Source: Bidens hawaiensis (lineage: Eukaryota > Streptophyta > Magnoliopsida > Asterales > Asteraceae). Taken from it: 64,000 bases of DNA. Shown piece after piece: positions 43,344 through 54,900 of the stretch. Position 1 is the stretch's first letter. The number at the start of each line of letters is the position of its first letter. The translations under genes were made by a program, and so were the position numbers. Where the stretch lies: positions 38,804-102,803 of the forward strand of contig JAIQDT010008979.1 of NCBI GenBank assembly GCA_021521415.1, written 5' to 3'. The notes under the pieces are model-generated. The model did no database searches and had not been told where the DNA came from. It was given only the letters and a program-made list of their open reading frames with translations.

Positions 43344-46300
43344 TCACTCGACCTCTCGTGCAACAGTATATCGTGTCTCCTCTGACCTGTGTCTGAACAA
43401 CTTTGCTATCTTTCGCCTCTCACAGTCCTGTAAAGATCATGAAGCTTATACAAATGTTGTAAAAATAGTAAATTGATAATAAGGATATCTATTATCTAAC
43501 CTTGAACATTCTAAAATAAAAAGGTGTGTCTGGATTCGTTCGCCTTAACTTTTGATACGTATACGCAAAGCTTAACTGATCACGAGGTGTGAATCTTTCA
43601 ACCTCGTTAAACCACAGGCACGAGAACAGGTTTGACATTGGCGTGTGTTCCCTTACAATAAAAGAACCTTCCGGTACATCTGAAAGTTACAATACACAGC
43701 AAAATGTAATGAACATTTGAAACTTTGAACACCGTTAATGATTTAAAAAGAAAAGGGGAAAAGGGGGAAAAAGAAATGCATACTGCTCGGGAGAAGCTTT
43801 TGGGGATCCATTGGGTTGAATTTTGTCAAGCCATCGGCTTGATAAAAGGCAAATTGTTCGTCTATTACGGTGTGATTGTACTTGTTGAGCTTTTTATTCT
43901 GAGCAACTTCTTCCCAGACACAATGGCGGTCATAATGGTTAGAGATTGCATACTCATGACCTTTTCGCCATAAGAAATATTCTAATACAAGTAACGGGTC
44001 CAGTTGGAGCCGGAGCTTGCTATCTAACCAGATGGAATACCTGAGAGATTTAACATACAAATGCTTAGAATGCCTGCTAAAAGAAAGAACTTACGATAAT
44101 TAGACATTCAAGAAACATACAATTAGTCACTAAAATATCTTATACATGATAATTCTTGTTTTATTTTCTTGAAAATGATCTCAATATTATATTGGGTATT
44201 ATAAACTTGCTGATCTCAAACTGTCATCTGGATTTAAAAAGACATCAACCAATGTTTCACAAATGGACATACAAGTATATACAGCATTAACAATCGAATA
44301 GAAGTTAGGTCAATATTGTAGCTACTTGTTAGACCGAAATTGTGCCAATACGACTTCATTGTCTTCTTATAAGTATATATTTTACAACTGTTTCAATTAT
44401 TAGCTGGATTTAGAGAGATTTTCACAGAAAAACGAGTTGTATATCGAACACTCGTCAAAATGACAACAATTTGTACATACACATTTCTAAAATTTTTGCG
44501 GCAATAATATGCAGATGAGCATGAAAACTTTAAAACAAAGAGGAGTAAAATGCCAAAATCGTACCTGAGGTTTGGTCAATTATGCGATTTACATCAAAAA
44601 AACTTTATTTTGTGCAACTGAACCATCGAGGTTTCTCGTCAATTACGTCCAAATCATTAACTCCGTTTACTCTCATTGTTAAACTCAGGGGTATATTTGT
44701 CTTTTAGTTTATTTATTATTTTCTTTTCTTTCTTTCTTTTTTTAAATCTCTTATACACACCTCTTTTACTTCCAAACACATTCACTGTCTATAAACCCTA
44801 ATTCCCGTTTTTCTTGCATTCATGAGCAATCTCAAGTGGTGAAGGCGAACTGAAGCATTTTCACACATAATTGGACCTGTTTAAGGAGCAATCTTCACAC
44901 CTAAGGTGTATGTGACGGCTAGGCGGAAACGGTGGAGACGGAAGTGGTGGTGGTGGCCAAAGCTGGTTGTTTCGCAGTCGGGGTGGTGGTCGGTGGAGGA
45001 TCCATGGCAGATGATTCGAGAGAGAGTAGATTGGGGTGGTGGCAACCTGCAACAAACTTAATCAACCTGCTTTTAACCGTTTTCCGGACAAGTTTCGAGT
45101 GAATATGGTTTCAGATCTACATCGTTTCTTACGGCGACGGTGATGATTAATTGTTTTTCCAGTGCCACTACATGAAACCGCAGCAATAGCAGTGGCCGGA
45201 GAAGAAAAGGGAGTGTTGCAGTGGTCGTCTTCACTAATTCCGGTAACCCTTACCATTCCGATCGTCTTCCTCATTTTTCTGATGAACCTTCAATCGGTGG
45301 TGCACTGGCTTTAGACCGTGGGGTAGTCTTGTATTTAAAGGTTTGATGATTTAGGTGGGACGATGGTGGTTGGCCGATTTAATAACGGTGGTCGCTGGAT
45401 TATTAATGGTGGTTGTGGCCGGATTAATGGTGATGGTAGTTTGTATTGTACGGGAGAGAATGAGATGGGAGAGAGTAATAAGACAGACAAGATTAATAGA
45501 TGAACAAAAAAAATTATTGAAATTTGAAAAGACATTAGAATGACGGTTTTACCCTCGACTTAACGTTAAAAGGTTAACGGCGTTAATGATTTGGACTAAA
45601 TCGGCAAGAAATTGGAAACCTCGATGATCCAGGTGCACAACATAAACTTTTTGAACGAAAGTCGCGTAATTGATCAAACATCAGGGACAATTTTGGCACT
45701 TTACTCGAGAAGTAACTAACTGAAGTTACAAATACATAAAAAGCATGATGCTAATGCTCAACCGACTGTAACTTCTAACTATCCAGCTCAGAAAATCATT
45801 GATTTTGATGAAACCAAGTGATTCAAGCTCAGTACAGGTTACTAATGATTTATAGTTTTAAGTTTTAACATACTAGCAGTAAAAGAAACTCCAGAAAATG
45901 AACATGAAACTCTTGCTGAGATCAACATAAGAATCTAATATACATTTAGAATCAGTACTATTATTACCTTGCATTTTGAAAAAGACGGTGTGCCAAAAGT
46001 TTTGGTATTTTCCCTACTCTCCGCATGTCAGTGTATGGAAGATTTTTTACAACCACAATTCTCCAAATACCAATATAGCCCATTCTGTCAGGCATATGTC
46101 CTTCTGAAGAAAGAGTTTGTAAAGTAATATCATCTACAAACATGACAAAACACACGTTTTTCCTTGAGAAACGAGAAACCTGAAATGAGGAAATAATAAA
46201 AGTGAATCAATAGAGTATATAAAATGATGTGAACTTAAACCCAAACCTTTTAAAACAATATATTCAGAAAAAGTAATGAGAAAAGATAAAGGTATGGTAC

Positions 46301-48765
46301 CGTTTTCCCCATGGGTGATCTGAGACGATCAGAGTTTCCAAATATGCATGAAACAACAGCAATATGACAACTGCTGATGTATGCTTCATCCTCATCAGCC
46401 AAATCAAATCCTGTACTAGGATATCCTTTAGGGCTCTTAACAAATCCACAATGTAGAGTTTGATCATGTGCATTGAATGATTGTTCCCTTTGTTCTAGAC
46501 TTTGATGCCCTGCAAACCGAGGATTCCATGATTCCAACTTGTTAATATTGTCTTCTAGTTCTGTGTACTTTAATGAAAATCTTGTAAATTTTCGATTTTC
46601 AGAGGGCTCAACAAGCTTCACGGTTGAATTTAGTACTTTCATCTCACAAGCACCTGATATAAAGACCCAAGTAAAGTGTAACGAATAACCGACATGTAAC
46701 ATAGACCAATCATCAAACAGAGAACAAGAAAAACTGATGGTTTGTAATCATAGCAAATGAAAAGAGCATGATTGGCTTTTAATATTTGAAAGAAGAAATA
46801 CATGAATCTGTGAAATATTTATATAATTTGTATAAGCAGTCAACTATGGGTATTAGAAATGTTGATCAACATAGTTCAATGTGCATGCGGTTACACATAA
46901 CATCTAACACAAATTTATCACTTTCTACAGAAAAAATACCCTAGAGCTTTTTCCTGATGCAAAATTAAAATGTGTTACTTCAGTACAGTTCACTACCTCG
47001 TCACCAAACATGACTTTTCATTAAAATGTTATTTCAAAAACATTTTATACAGCATAAAAAAGTGAAATTTGAATTAAAGCTTCGACCCGCGCATGCTGTT
47101 GAATTAAAACTCATTTCTAATCCATCATATAGGTTAAAGAATACATGAATCCAAATGACAATGCAACGCGAGACAACTCTCTCTAAAGAACTCGACAAAA
47201 TAGCCCCGTAAGTTCGGGAAAAGGGGTGCTTCTCACAAAGGGGGTCGCAGTGGCTAGGCCCGGGATAAAACAAAATAAATAACAATTTACACCTCGCATA
47301 TCATATAATAAGAATTATAAAAATGCAATCTTAATATAGCTCTCACTAGTAATGCAATCACATAATAAGGCAAAAAAATAGCTCTCACTAGAAAGATAAA
47401 TACATATTTATATTTGCAACATCAATGCACCCCTTAATATTGTTTATTAGGCAAGATCAGATATCACACCTGAATATTTTCTTCGCTTTGGCCTCTTCTT
47501 AGAAGAAATTTTCCTCTCAGAAATGGCCCTTCTCGAGGAATCCTCATCACTCACATTGATATCACTGTCATTATTAGTCTTGAGTTTATCAGAATCTAAA
47601 TCATCCACCGATAAACCAGGGTTAGCTTCATCAACCGCCACATCAGCATCACCCTTGCCCAAAGCTCCTCCACCATCTACACTCTCAGAAACTTTCACGC
47701 CTGAATGCTGGTCGTTTCCTAAACCAGCATTATAATCTTCAAGTCGAATATCATGCATATCAATTTCATCATTATACTCATCATCCAAATCATCTTCATC
47801 ATAATGCTTTGTACCATCCGTACCATCCTTTTTCGTTACCGAAACACCCTTCAAAGACGCCTCGTACTCCGCTTCATACATCTTCAACTCATTCCGCCCC
47901 GCTTCGTTATACAACCCCGTCACCCTATGCTTAGACCGCCTTTTATTTTCTTCCGATACCTTCTTTTGCTTATCATATACACTATCATTAACACCAACCG
48001 ATTCATCATCATCATGGCCACCCGCTACATCCTCATCGTAATCCTCGTCCCTTCTCCTATCATCCTTATCCCAGTACCTCGAGTCACGCCCATGACCCAC
48101 AAACCCATGACCGAACTTCAAAATCTTCGACCGTCTCGTACGTGTCACATTCGCAAGAAAGTCGAGATCAGTCCCAAATTCATCAGCTTGATCAGTATAA
48201 CCATCATCCTTATCTGGGTTCCATACAATACAAATAGACAATAACATATTAGGGGGAAAGTTAACGTACAAATGAAATTAACGTGCTAACCGTGAGAATC
48301 AAGTAGTGTAATTGTATATACAAGAAGTGTAATTATGCATTTACATCGTAGTGTAATTACACTATGCTGTTATTACACTACGCTATAATTACACTAGTTG
48401 ATTCTCACGGTTAGCACGTGAATTTAATTTGTATGATAACTTTCCCCCCAATAAGATATTAGATCTAACATCTAAGCATTTGGCCACCAATAAATCTAAC
48501 TAATTGGGTAACAAATTAAAGATTAAAAAATAAAACAAACCCTAGGGGCAAAATAGGAAGATAAAATAGTACCATTATTATCGTGTTGGTTAAGGAAAAA
48601 GAAAGCAGAAGCAGAGAGGATGAAAATGAGGGTTAAGGCTATGAGGATGAAATGACGGACGGAAAGGCGGCGGGGTTTGAATCGGCGGCGAGAAGGTTTG
48701 AAGTGATGGGAACGGAGTTGATCGGTTGGGAGTTTGTCGAAGAAAGTGGCTCTCTGCTGAGCCAT
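43344..48765 (-). CDS. TOD1/MUCI70-family (DUF616) glycosyltransferase-like protein, 7 exons, 673 aa
   Basis: Exons on the minus strand: 48765-48573, 48213-47470, 46653-46301, 46179-45968, 44040-43784, 43679-43501 and 43427-43344. All introns are GT-AG and all phases fit, giving 2022 nt. The N terminus is basic (RRRFKPRRLSVRH) followed by one hydrophobic segment at about residues 39-58, i.e. type II membrane topology as in Golgi glycosyltransferases. Exon 2 encodes a long acidic Asp/Glu/Lys-rich linker (residues about 65-312). Exons 3-7 encode the DUF616 domain: GYPSTGFDLADEDEAYIS, NVCFVMFVDD, IWRIVVVKNLPYTDMRR, YSIWLDSKLRLQLDP, NHYDRHCVWEEV, KLNKYNHTVIDEQFAFYQ and GSFIVREHTPMSNLFSCLWF. Family members include Arabidopsis MUCI70, linked to seed mucilage pectin, and TOD1. 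Which paralogue this is cannot be told here, and activity is inferred. No break is seen. Confidence 0.92.
44543..45706. mobile_element. Nonautonomous long-TIR (MULE-like) element in intron 4 of the DUF616 gene
   Basis: Terminal inverted repeats of about 120 bp start GAGTAAAATGCCAAAATCG on the left and GAGTAAAGTGCCAAAATTG (reverse complement) on the right. They continue through GGTTTGGTCAATTA and TCATCGAGGTTT-like blocks at about 75% similarity. The interior is GGTGG-rich without a recognisable gene. No clear target duplication was found. The element accounts for about 60% of the 1.93-kb intron. Confidence 0.72.
48252..48449. mobile_element. MITE in intron 1 of the DUF616 gene
   Basis: About 198 bp. 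Inverted arms of about 50 bp start GGGGGAAAGTTAACGTACAA on the left and GGGGGGAAAGTTATCATACA (reverse complement) on the right and reach the shared CGTGAGAATCAA. The middle is made of TAGTGTAATTACACTA-like palindromic words. It fills over half of the 358-nt intron and ends 39 bases from the exon 2 start. Target duplication not resolved. Confidence 0.8.
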
Positions 48766-49289
48766 TGCTGCATTGTTTGATGGATGTTCCCAGATGTGGA
48801 AGATTGGACAGTGATGTTTGAATCCGTCTGGACGTGGTTTGATTATTTCGGTCTCTAGGGAAGGTCTTGTTTGGAGTTGTTGAGATTTTGATTGTAAGTT
48901 AATGATACACGCTAAAATATAGGAGGTGATTACTAGATTATTATTAATAATAAACTTAAACACAACTAGGCAGTATAGCAGGCGTAACGGGAGCGGGCTG
49001 AGGATAACGAATAACGATATTCGTATAACTTGTAGTGAAAAATGTATTTAAAACGACGAAAAGTCAGTTGGTGGAACACGCAAGTCGTGAATTTGATCGG
49101 TGGGTGACGGTACTAAAACAAAACGGAAACAATTAAAAGGTTGACGACCAAAGACAACAAAAACCGTGTGTTGCATTGATAAACCGACTGGAATTTTTTC
49201 AGCATCGGCTTACGACATCGAAAGCAAACCAAAAAATTTTCTATATTATAAAAATACAATAAATTAACGTAACTAAAAAGATTGTGGCA
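48766..49289. other. Upstream region of the DUF616 gene
   Basis: Expected to hold the 5' UTR and promoter of the minus-strand gene. I could not assign a TATA box with confidence. No divergent gene is visible. Confidence 0.35.
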
Positions 49290-49570
49290 AATAAAAAAAA
49301 CCTACGTGTTATGATGACGAACAGATACGAATTTAACCGAGATCGACGGTTTGGCACTAAGCTAAAAATAAAATGTTTTTAACTGGAAAAAATGATTAAA
49401 TAAAAAACAAAATGATCAAAAAGTAAATAAGAGAATTAAAACAAAAGGATAACATAATTAAATTTGAAAATCTGGTGCTGCCAAATGGACCAATAAGGTC
49501 ACTCAGTCACTGTGACATCAAACTATGGTATTTAAGATTTATATATAATAATCGAATGTGATGGTAAACA

Positions 49571-49713
49571 GTCCGATTTGTTATTCAAATTTAGGTTTTA
49601 CGAGTATCATGTTAAACAATTCGATTTTCGATTCGAATTTAGGTTTTACAAGTATCCTGTTAAACAGTCTGATTTTCAATTCAAATTTAGGTTTTACGAG
49701 TATCCTGTTAATA
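49571..49713. repeat. Three tandem 48-bp units
   Basis: Units contain AAATTTAGGTTTTACGAGTA and TGTTAAACA. The corresponding part of R2 (near 51570) has only one unit. The frame happens to be open through the array, but no protein is recognised. Confidence 0.8.
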
Positions 49714-50442
49714 ATCTTTTAAACATTATATGTCAAGTAGAAGTTGTAATTTATCTAATTCCATTAATTAGCATAGTATTTACAAAGCTTCTTAGTTTTT
49801 CAATAACATTTATCGTGATTAAAAAAAACTTAAAATACAATATGAAAAAGTCAAATGCAAACTCTATAGCGCTAAGTCGCTAAACAAAATTGGAAAAATG
49901 ATATGAAAAGATAATAAGATAGAAAGTCAAGTGAAATATGTTATCATTAAATTATAAAATATATCTTTTTATAAAGCAAACTAAAGATTTTTAAGATTTC
50001 TCCAACAAAAATTAGAAATTTGTGAAAGTGTGTAAAAGTATTCACCTAGGTCTTGTATATTTGTATATTTATATTGTATGAAGTGTTAGTAACTGCTTGT
50101 GAGTGGATGAGAAAATAAATGTTATTGTTTATGAATAAATTTAAAGAAACACATGAGCACTGTAAAATTATTTAATATTTGTTAAAAGTGGTTTGAAGGA
50201 GAGAGAATGTAACGATTGAGGTATAAACATGCATTATTTAATTGAAAATGAGATAAAGAAAATGTAATTACTTTTAATTTAATTATAGATGTGGAGATAG
50301 ATGACATGTGTCGAAAATCATATAATAATGACATATAAATTTTATAAAATGTGAGTATGTACAAAAAATGGTGGGAAAGCTCTTATAAAAATAAGTTTTC
50401 CAATACTTTTTCTACCTTAAGTTACATATATCATATTTCATT

Positions 50443-51065
50443 AGACTTTCAAATAATGACACTAACATGTTAACACAACACGACACGGGTTTTTAACAAG
50501 TTTAGGTTTGAGTTTAATAGGTTAGTGTTTTAAACATATCGACATGTTTAAGAATGTTTAAATTCGTGTTCTAATAGGGTAAAGATATAATAACATGTTA
50601 GTAACATGTGTAGATTTTTAATTTAAAAAAATAAATATATATGCACTCCTAAAGTCTTAACCTAAAGTCATACTTACAAACGACATTTCACTGATGCCCC
50701 GTGTGAATATGATATTATATATTATGGATGTTGTGATTTACTTAAATGTTTTTTTGTTTCACGTATGTTATGGATTTGTCATCTTTTGTTTCAAGTATGT
50801 TATTGATTTGTGTTTTTTTTTTTCAAATACGTTATGGATTATCTATTAGTTAAGACTTTTATGCTCATTTTAAAAATTTTGGTTTCGTTACACGTGTATT
50901 ATTCATTGTGTCATTAAACATATCCCTTAATATGTAAACATGTTACCAAACAGGTTCGTGTTTGGAAAAAATCTATTAGTTATCGTGTCGTGTTTGTGTT
51001 TAGCATAATAGGTCATCATGTCGCGTCTTATCATGTCGTATCCGACATGTTCTAACATTCCACGT
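50443..51065. mobile_element. 623-bp insertion in R1 with 8-bp ATTTCATT duplication (hAT-like)
   Basis: R2 provides the empty site. R1 has ATTTCATT on both sides (50435-50442 and 51066-51073), R2 once. The interior has CACGACACGGG and GTGTCGTGTTTGTG words in opposite halves. The ends show no strong inverted repeat, so the class rests mainly on the 8-bp duplication. Confidence 0.6.
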
Positions 51066-51239
51066 ATTTCATTTAACATTGATATGCTTGTTAATCATCT
51101 TATTGTTCTAAACGTTTAAAGTGTAAGGAGGCCACCTACTTTGTTCTTAAAAGCGAAATTCAAACTTAGGCATTTTTTATTTTTCTATTAAAAAGAAAAG
51201 GTTAAATAAATATATTTTAAATAGTTTTAGCTAAAAAAT

Positions 51240-52035
51240 CCTACTTTATAACAAGTTTGGAGGTGGACCGAAAATGACAAACAAAGAGATACGAAGTTAA
51301 AAATAATATATTTTAACTATTCACGTGTCTATGTTATGATGGAGAACCAACACGATTTTAACGGTGTTGACACTAAACCGAAAATAATATTAAGAGAAAA
51401 AATTGTTTAAATAAAAAGCAAAAAGATCAAAAAGTAAAAAGTGAATTAAAACAAAAGAAAAAACATAATTGAATGGACCAATCGGGCGCTACCAAGTGGA
51501 CCAATTGGGTCACTGTGACACCAAATGATGGTACTTAAATCTATATATAATAACCGAATGTAGCGGTAGACGATCCGAATTTTGATTCGAATTTTGGTTT
51601 TACTAGTTTCCTATCATAAATTTTTAAACATCATATGTCAATTGGAAACTGTGATTTATCTAATTATGTTGGTTAGCATAGTATTTGATGAGGTTTCATA
51701 AGTTTTCCAATAACATTTCTCATGATTAAGAAAACTTAAATACAATATCAACAAGTCAAATGCAAACTCGATATCACCTATAAAATTGTCAAAATGATAT
51801 AGAAGATTGATGAAGTCAAGTGAATATGCTATGAATAAATAATAATTAATAAATTATAAAATATAATTTTTATAAAGCGAAAGATTTTGAAGATTTCTGC
51901 AACACAAATTAGAATGGGTAAGTACAGAAAAAATGGTAGAGAAGCTATAAAAATAAGTTGCATGAATCATATTTCATTTAACATTGATATTGATATGCTT
52001 GTTAATCATCTTATTATTTTAAACTTTTAAAATGT
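51240..52035. repeat. Direct repeat copy R2
   Basis: Uninterrupted second copy of the R unit, ending four bases before the target duplication of the MULE at 52049. No coding content is recognised. Confidence 0.72.
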
Positions 52036-52048
52036 ATATATATTACAT

Positions 52049-53588
52049 GGGTAAAATTAAAATATAAAGGATAATAAAAATGAGAAATGTGAGAAGGAAT
52101 TCAGTCCATTGATCATAGATTTGAATGACTGAGATTAATTTAATAAATAAAAATTGATGGAAAGAGCATGAAGTTAATAACACACATTTGTTGACTTTCT
52201 CTCTCCACATGCAAGGCACATGCCAATTCCCCTTATCATTTTAAAATGTCCATAATTTTTTCATATGATATTATTTTTTTTTAAGTCACCATAGTAATAA
52301 TCGTTTTTTTTATCTTTAATATGAGTATCATATTGTTATATAAAAATATAAAAAATTAATGGGTTTTTTAATTGTGTTTTTTTGTTGTTCATTGTGTCAT
52401 TGTGTAATATATTGTTTCCATTGTGTTTTACGTTTCAAGTCATTGTGTTATATATATTCACCATTATGTCTTACGTTTTAGGCCATTGTGTTATACATAT
52501 TCACCATTGTGTCTTACGTTTTAGGTCATTGTTTATACGTATTCACCATTGTGTTTTATGTTTCAAGTTATTGTGTAACATGTATTAATCATTGTGTTTT
52601 ATGTATTAGATAATTTGTTGTTATTTTATCATTATTTTTACATATTATTATTACACAATTGTGTTATTAGTATTTAAAAAAAACATAATGATGAGTTGAT
52701 AGACACAATGACGAAAAAAACACAATGACGAAAAAATACACAATGATAAGCGAAAAGACACAATGGTGTGCGAAAAGACAATGGCGAAAAAAGACACACT
52801 GGTGTACGAAAATACACAATGGTGTGCGAAAAGACACAATGACGTAAAGAGACACAATGATAAGCGAAAAGACACAATGGTGTGCGAAAAGACACAATGA
52901 CGAAAAAACACAATGATAAGCGAAAAGACACAATGGTGTGCGAAAGACACAATGGTGTGTGAAAAGACACAATGACGAAAAAAAGACACAATGGTGTGCG
53001 AAAAGACACAATGACGAAAAAAACACAATGATTAAGCGAAAAGACACAATGGTGTGCAAAAAGACACGATGACGAAAAAAGACACAATGGTAAGTGAAAA
53101 GACACAATGGTGTGCGAAAAGACACAATGACGAAAAAAGACACAATTATAAGCAAAAAGACACAATGATGTGCGAAAAGACACATTGACGAAAAAAGACA
53201 CAATAATAAGCGAAAAGACACAATGGTGTGCGAAAAGACACACTAACGAAAAAAGACACAATGATAAGCGAAAATACACAATGGTGTGCTAAAAGACACA
53301 ATGACGTGATTTTTGTTTTAAGTTTTATATAACAAAAATCATATTCATATTAAAGATAAAAAACGCTTTGTTATTATGATGAATTTTTTTTAAAAAAAAA
53401 TATCATACGAAAAGTTATAAACGTTTTAAAATTATGGGGGTATTAACATGTGTCTTGCATGTGCAGAAAGAAAATGTGTACAGTTACCTTTATACCCTTT
53501 TTCCTTTGGTCCCCACTCGACACATGTCAATTATTTATGACTTCTCACTCTTCTCATTTTTATTACCCTTTGTAGAATAACTTGACCC
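52049..53588. mobile_element. Foldback MULE-like element filled with minisatellite
   Basis: 1540 bp bounded by GGGTAAAATT and AACTTGACCC. The perfect flanking duplication TATATTACAT lies at 52039-52048 and 53589-53598 (9-10 bp, as in Mutator-like elements). Inverted arms of about 300 bp share AATAAAAATGAGA, ACATGCAAG and TTTTTTATCTTTAATATGA blocks. No transposase is present. Confidence 0.85.
52385..53325. repeat. Inverted minisatellite arrays inside the MULE
   Basis: The left array (about 52385-52610) has about five units of roughly 45 bp with CACCATTGTGTCTTACGTTT. The right array (about 52700-53310) has many 20-60 bp units built from GACACAATGGTGTGCGAAAA, GACACAATGACGAAAAA and ACACAATGATAAGCGAAAA. 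GACACAATGGTG in the right array is the reverse complement of CACCATTGTGTC in the left, so the arrays face each other. Three minus-strand frames stay open across 125-201 codons only because the units lack stops. Confidence 0.85.
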
Positions 53589-53679
53589 TATATTACATAT
53601 GACTATATCGAAATCCAAACTTAGAGGCATGATATATATATTTAAAATGCAAGTTCAGTTTATCTCACATTTACAACTG

Positions 53680-54900
53680 TTCATCCTTTTGATGTGCAAA
53701 ACGGTATATTAAAAACTTAATCTAACCTAGACACTCTAGTTTTAAATTTATAAATCTAGACTATCCTAATGCTAGACCACTAGACAGGCAAGTGTACATA
53801 TCAACTGTAGTAAAACCTAATGAAGTCCGGATATCGAACCCAAAGGACACTAGCGACACCTAAACTAGACTCTGACTAACAACTTAAATAAATTATTTTT
53901 ATTGATTTTTTGTCTTTTTTTATTATTAAATATTAAATAATATAAAATAAATAATGCTTACTATAAACTAGACACGGACAAATAGAACTAGAACTCAAAT
54001 AGAGGAAACAACTACCTAGGCAAGGAATCCTACTAGTCAACTCGTAAACTTTCGAAATTGGATTTATGATTGGTACCGTATTCTAAAAATATGAAATTTA
54101 AGGAATAACTAAAGTACGCTAGATCACCTCCCGGTCTCACCAACAATACCTAAGAACCCTAAATATCATGTAAACTCAACGGTTTAATGGCTCGGATCAC
54201 CTCCCGGTCTCACCTTACCTAAATATGCTAAGGTACCTAAAGATTAAATTACCTCCAGGTCTCTCTAATCACAAAACACCATAAGGCGTAAAGGGGTATT
54301 CTTATTAAATTCGGTTATAACTCGAATCTGTAAGAATCTAAAGGAATCTAGGGTAACTTACTCCCGTGCAATCACTACCCAAACCCGCAAAAGACCAAAA
54401 CAAGCGACACTTAATTACCTCCCGGTCTCTCAAGTGAAAGAAAATAAGGAATCTCTAAACTTTCAATTACCGTTCCTATGGAATACGTTAACAATAAACC
54501 ATAAACTAGTTACAAACACACAGTAAGTAACCTAATATGCATCCATACATGAAAAACATTCACAAAGACGCATATGGAACAATAAACTGATAATAAATTA
54601 ATACCAAATACGCATATGCATCACAACCAAATATAATAAAAACTTTACCAAAACATGAACCAATTAATATATAATCCAAGACCAAAAATAAAACGAGTCT
54701 AAAAAGTATTCATCCAAACCCGGGCAGTTAACAATTTAGCCAATTATAATAATCGATGAAACAAGAATAAAAAATAAAGTGTGGTTCATCAAAAAGAAAT
54801 AAATATAATTAAGCTACTAGCCTACGAGCTTAAATTAATTGAGCTGTGTGCCTGCCTAGCTAAATAATTCATTTTTTGAAGACTTAGCCTTGACTAATTT
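53680..54900. mobile_element. Probable noncoding retroelement relic
   Basis: Contains GACAGGCAAGTGTACATATC, TAGTAAAACCTAATGAAGTC and GGATATCGAACCCAAAGGAC. It also has four spaced copies of ATCACCTCCCGGTCTCAC-like words. From general knowledge these resemble conserved noncoding parts of plant LTR elements. No ends or coding region could be defined. Confidence 0.4.

Larger units (their letters stand above)
49290..51130. repeat. Direct repeat copy R1 (interrupted)
   Basis: Diverged copy of the segment at 51240-52035. Shared landmarks: TTATATATAATAA(T/C)CGAATGT, GTTAGCATAGTATTT, AAGTCAAATGCAAACTC, and ATTTCATTTAACATTGATATGCTTG at the end. R1 carries extra sequence at 50443-51065 and a local minisatellite at 49571-49713. 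Confidence 0.75.

Noticed and set aside
45335..45543. Short open frames on both strands inside the intron 4 element
   Set aside because: Low-complexity GGTGG/Pro-rich translations within a nonautonomous transposon; no recognisable domain.
47753..48244. Plus-strand open frame of 163 codons
   Set aside because: It is antisense to exon 2 of the DUF616 gene and arises from its biased Asp/Glu codons; no motif, and the minus-strand exon model fits in phase.
52651..53279. Three overlapping minus-strand open frames of 125-201 codons, Cys/Phe/Ser-rich
   Set aside because: They are periodic translations of the minisatellite, open in all three frames at once because units lack stops; inside a MULE with no transposase.
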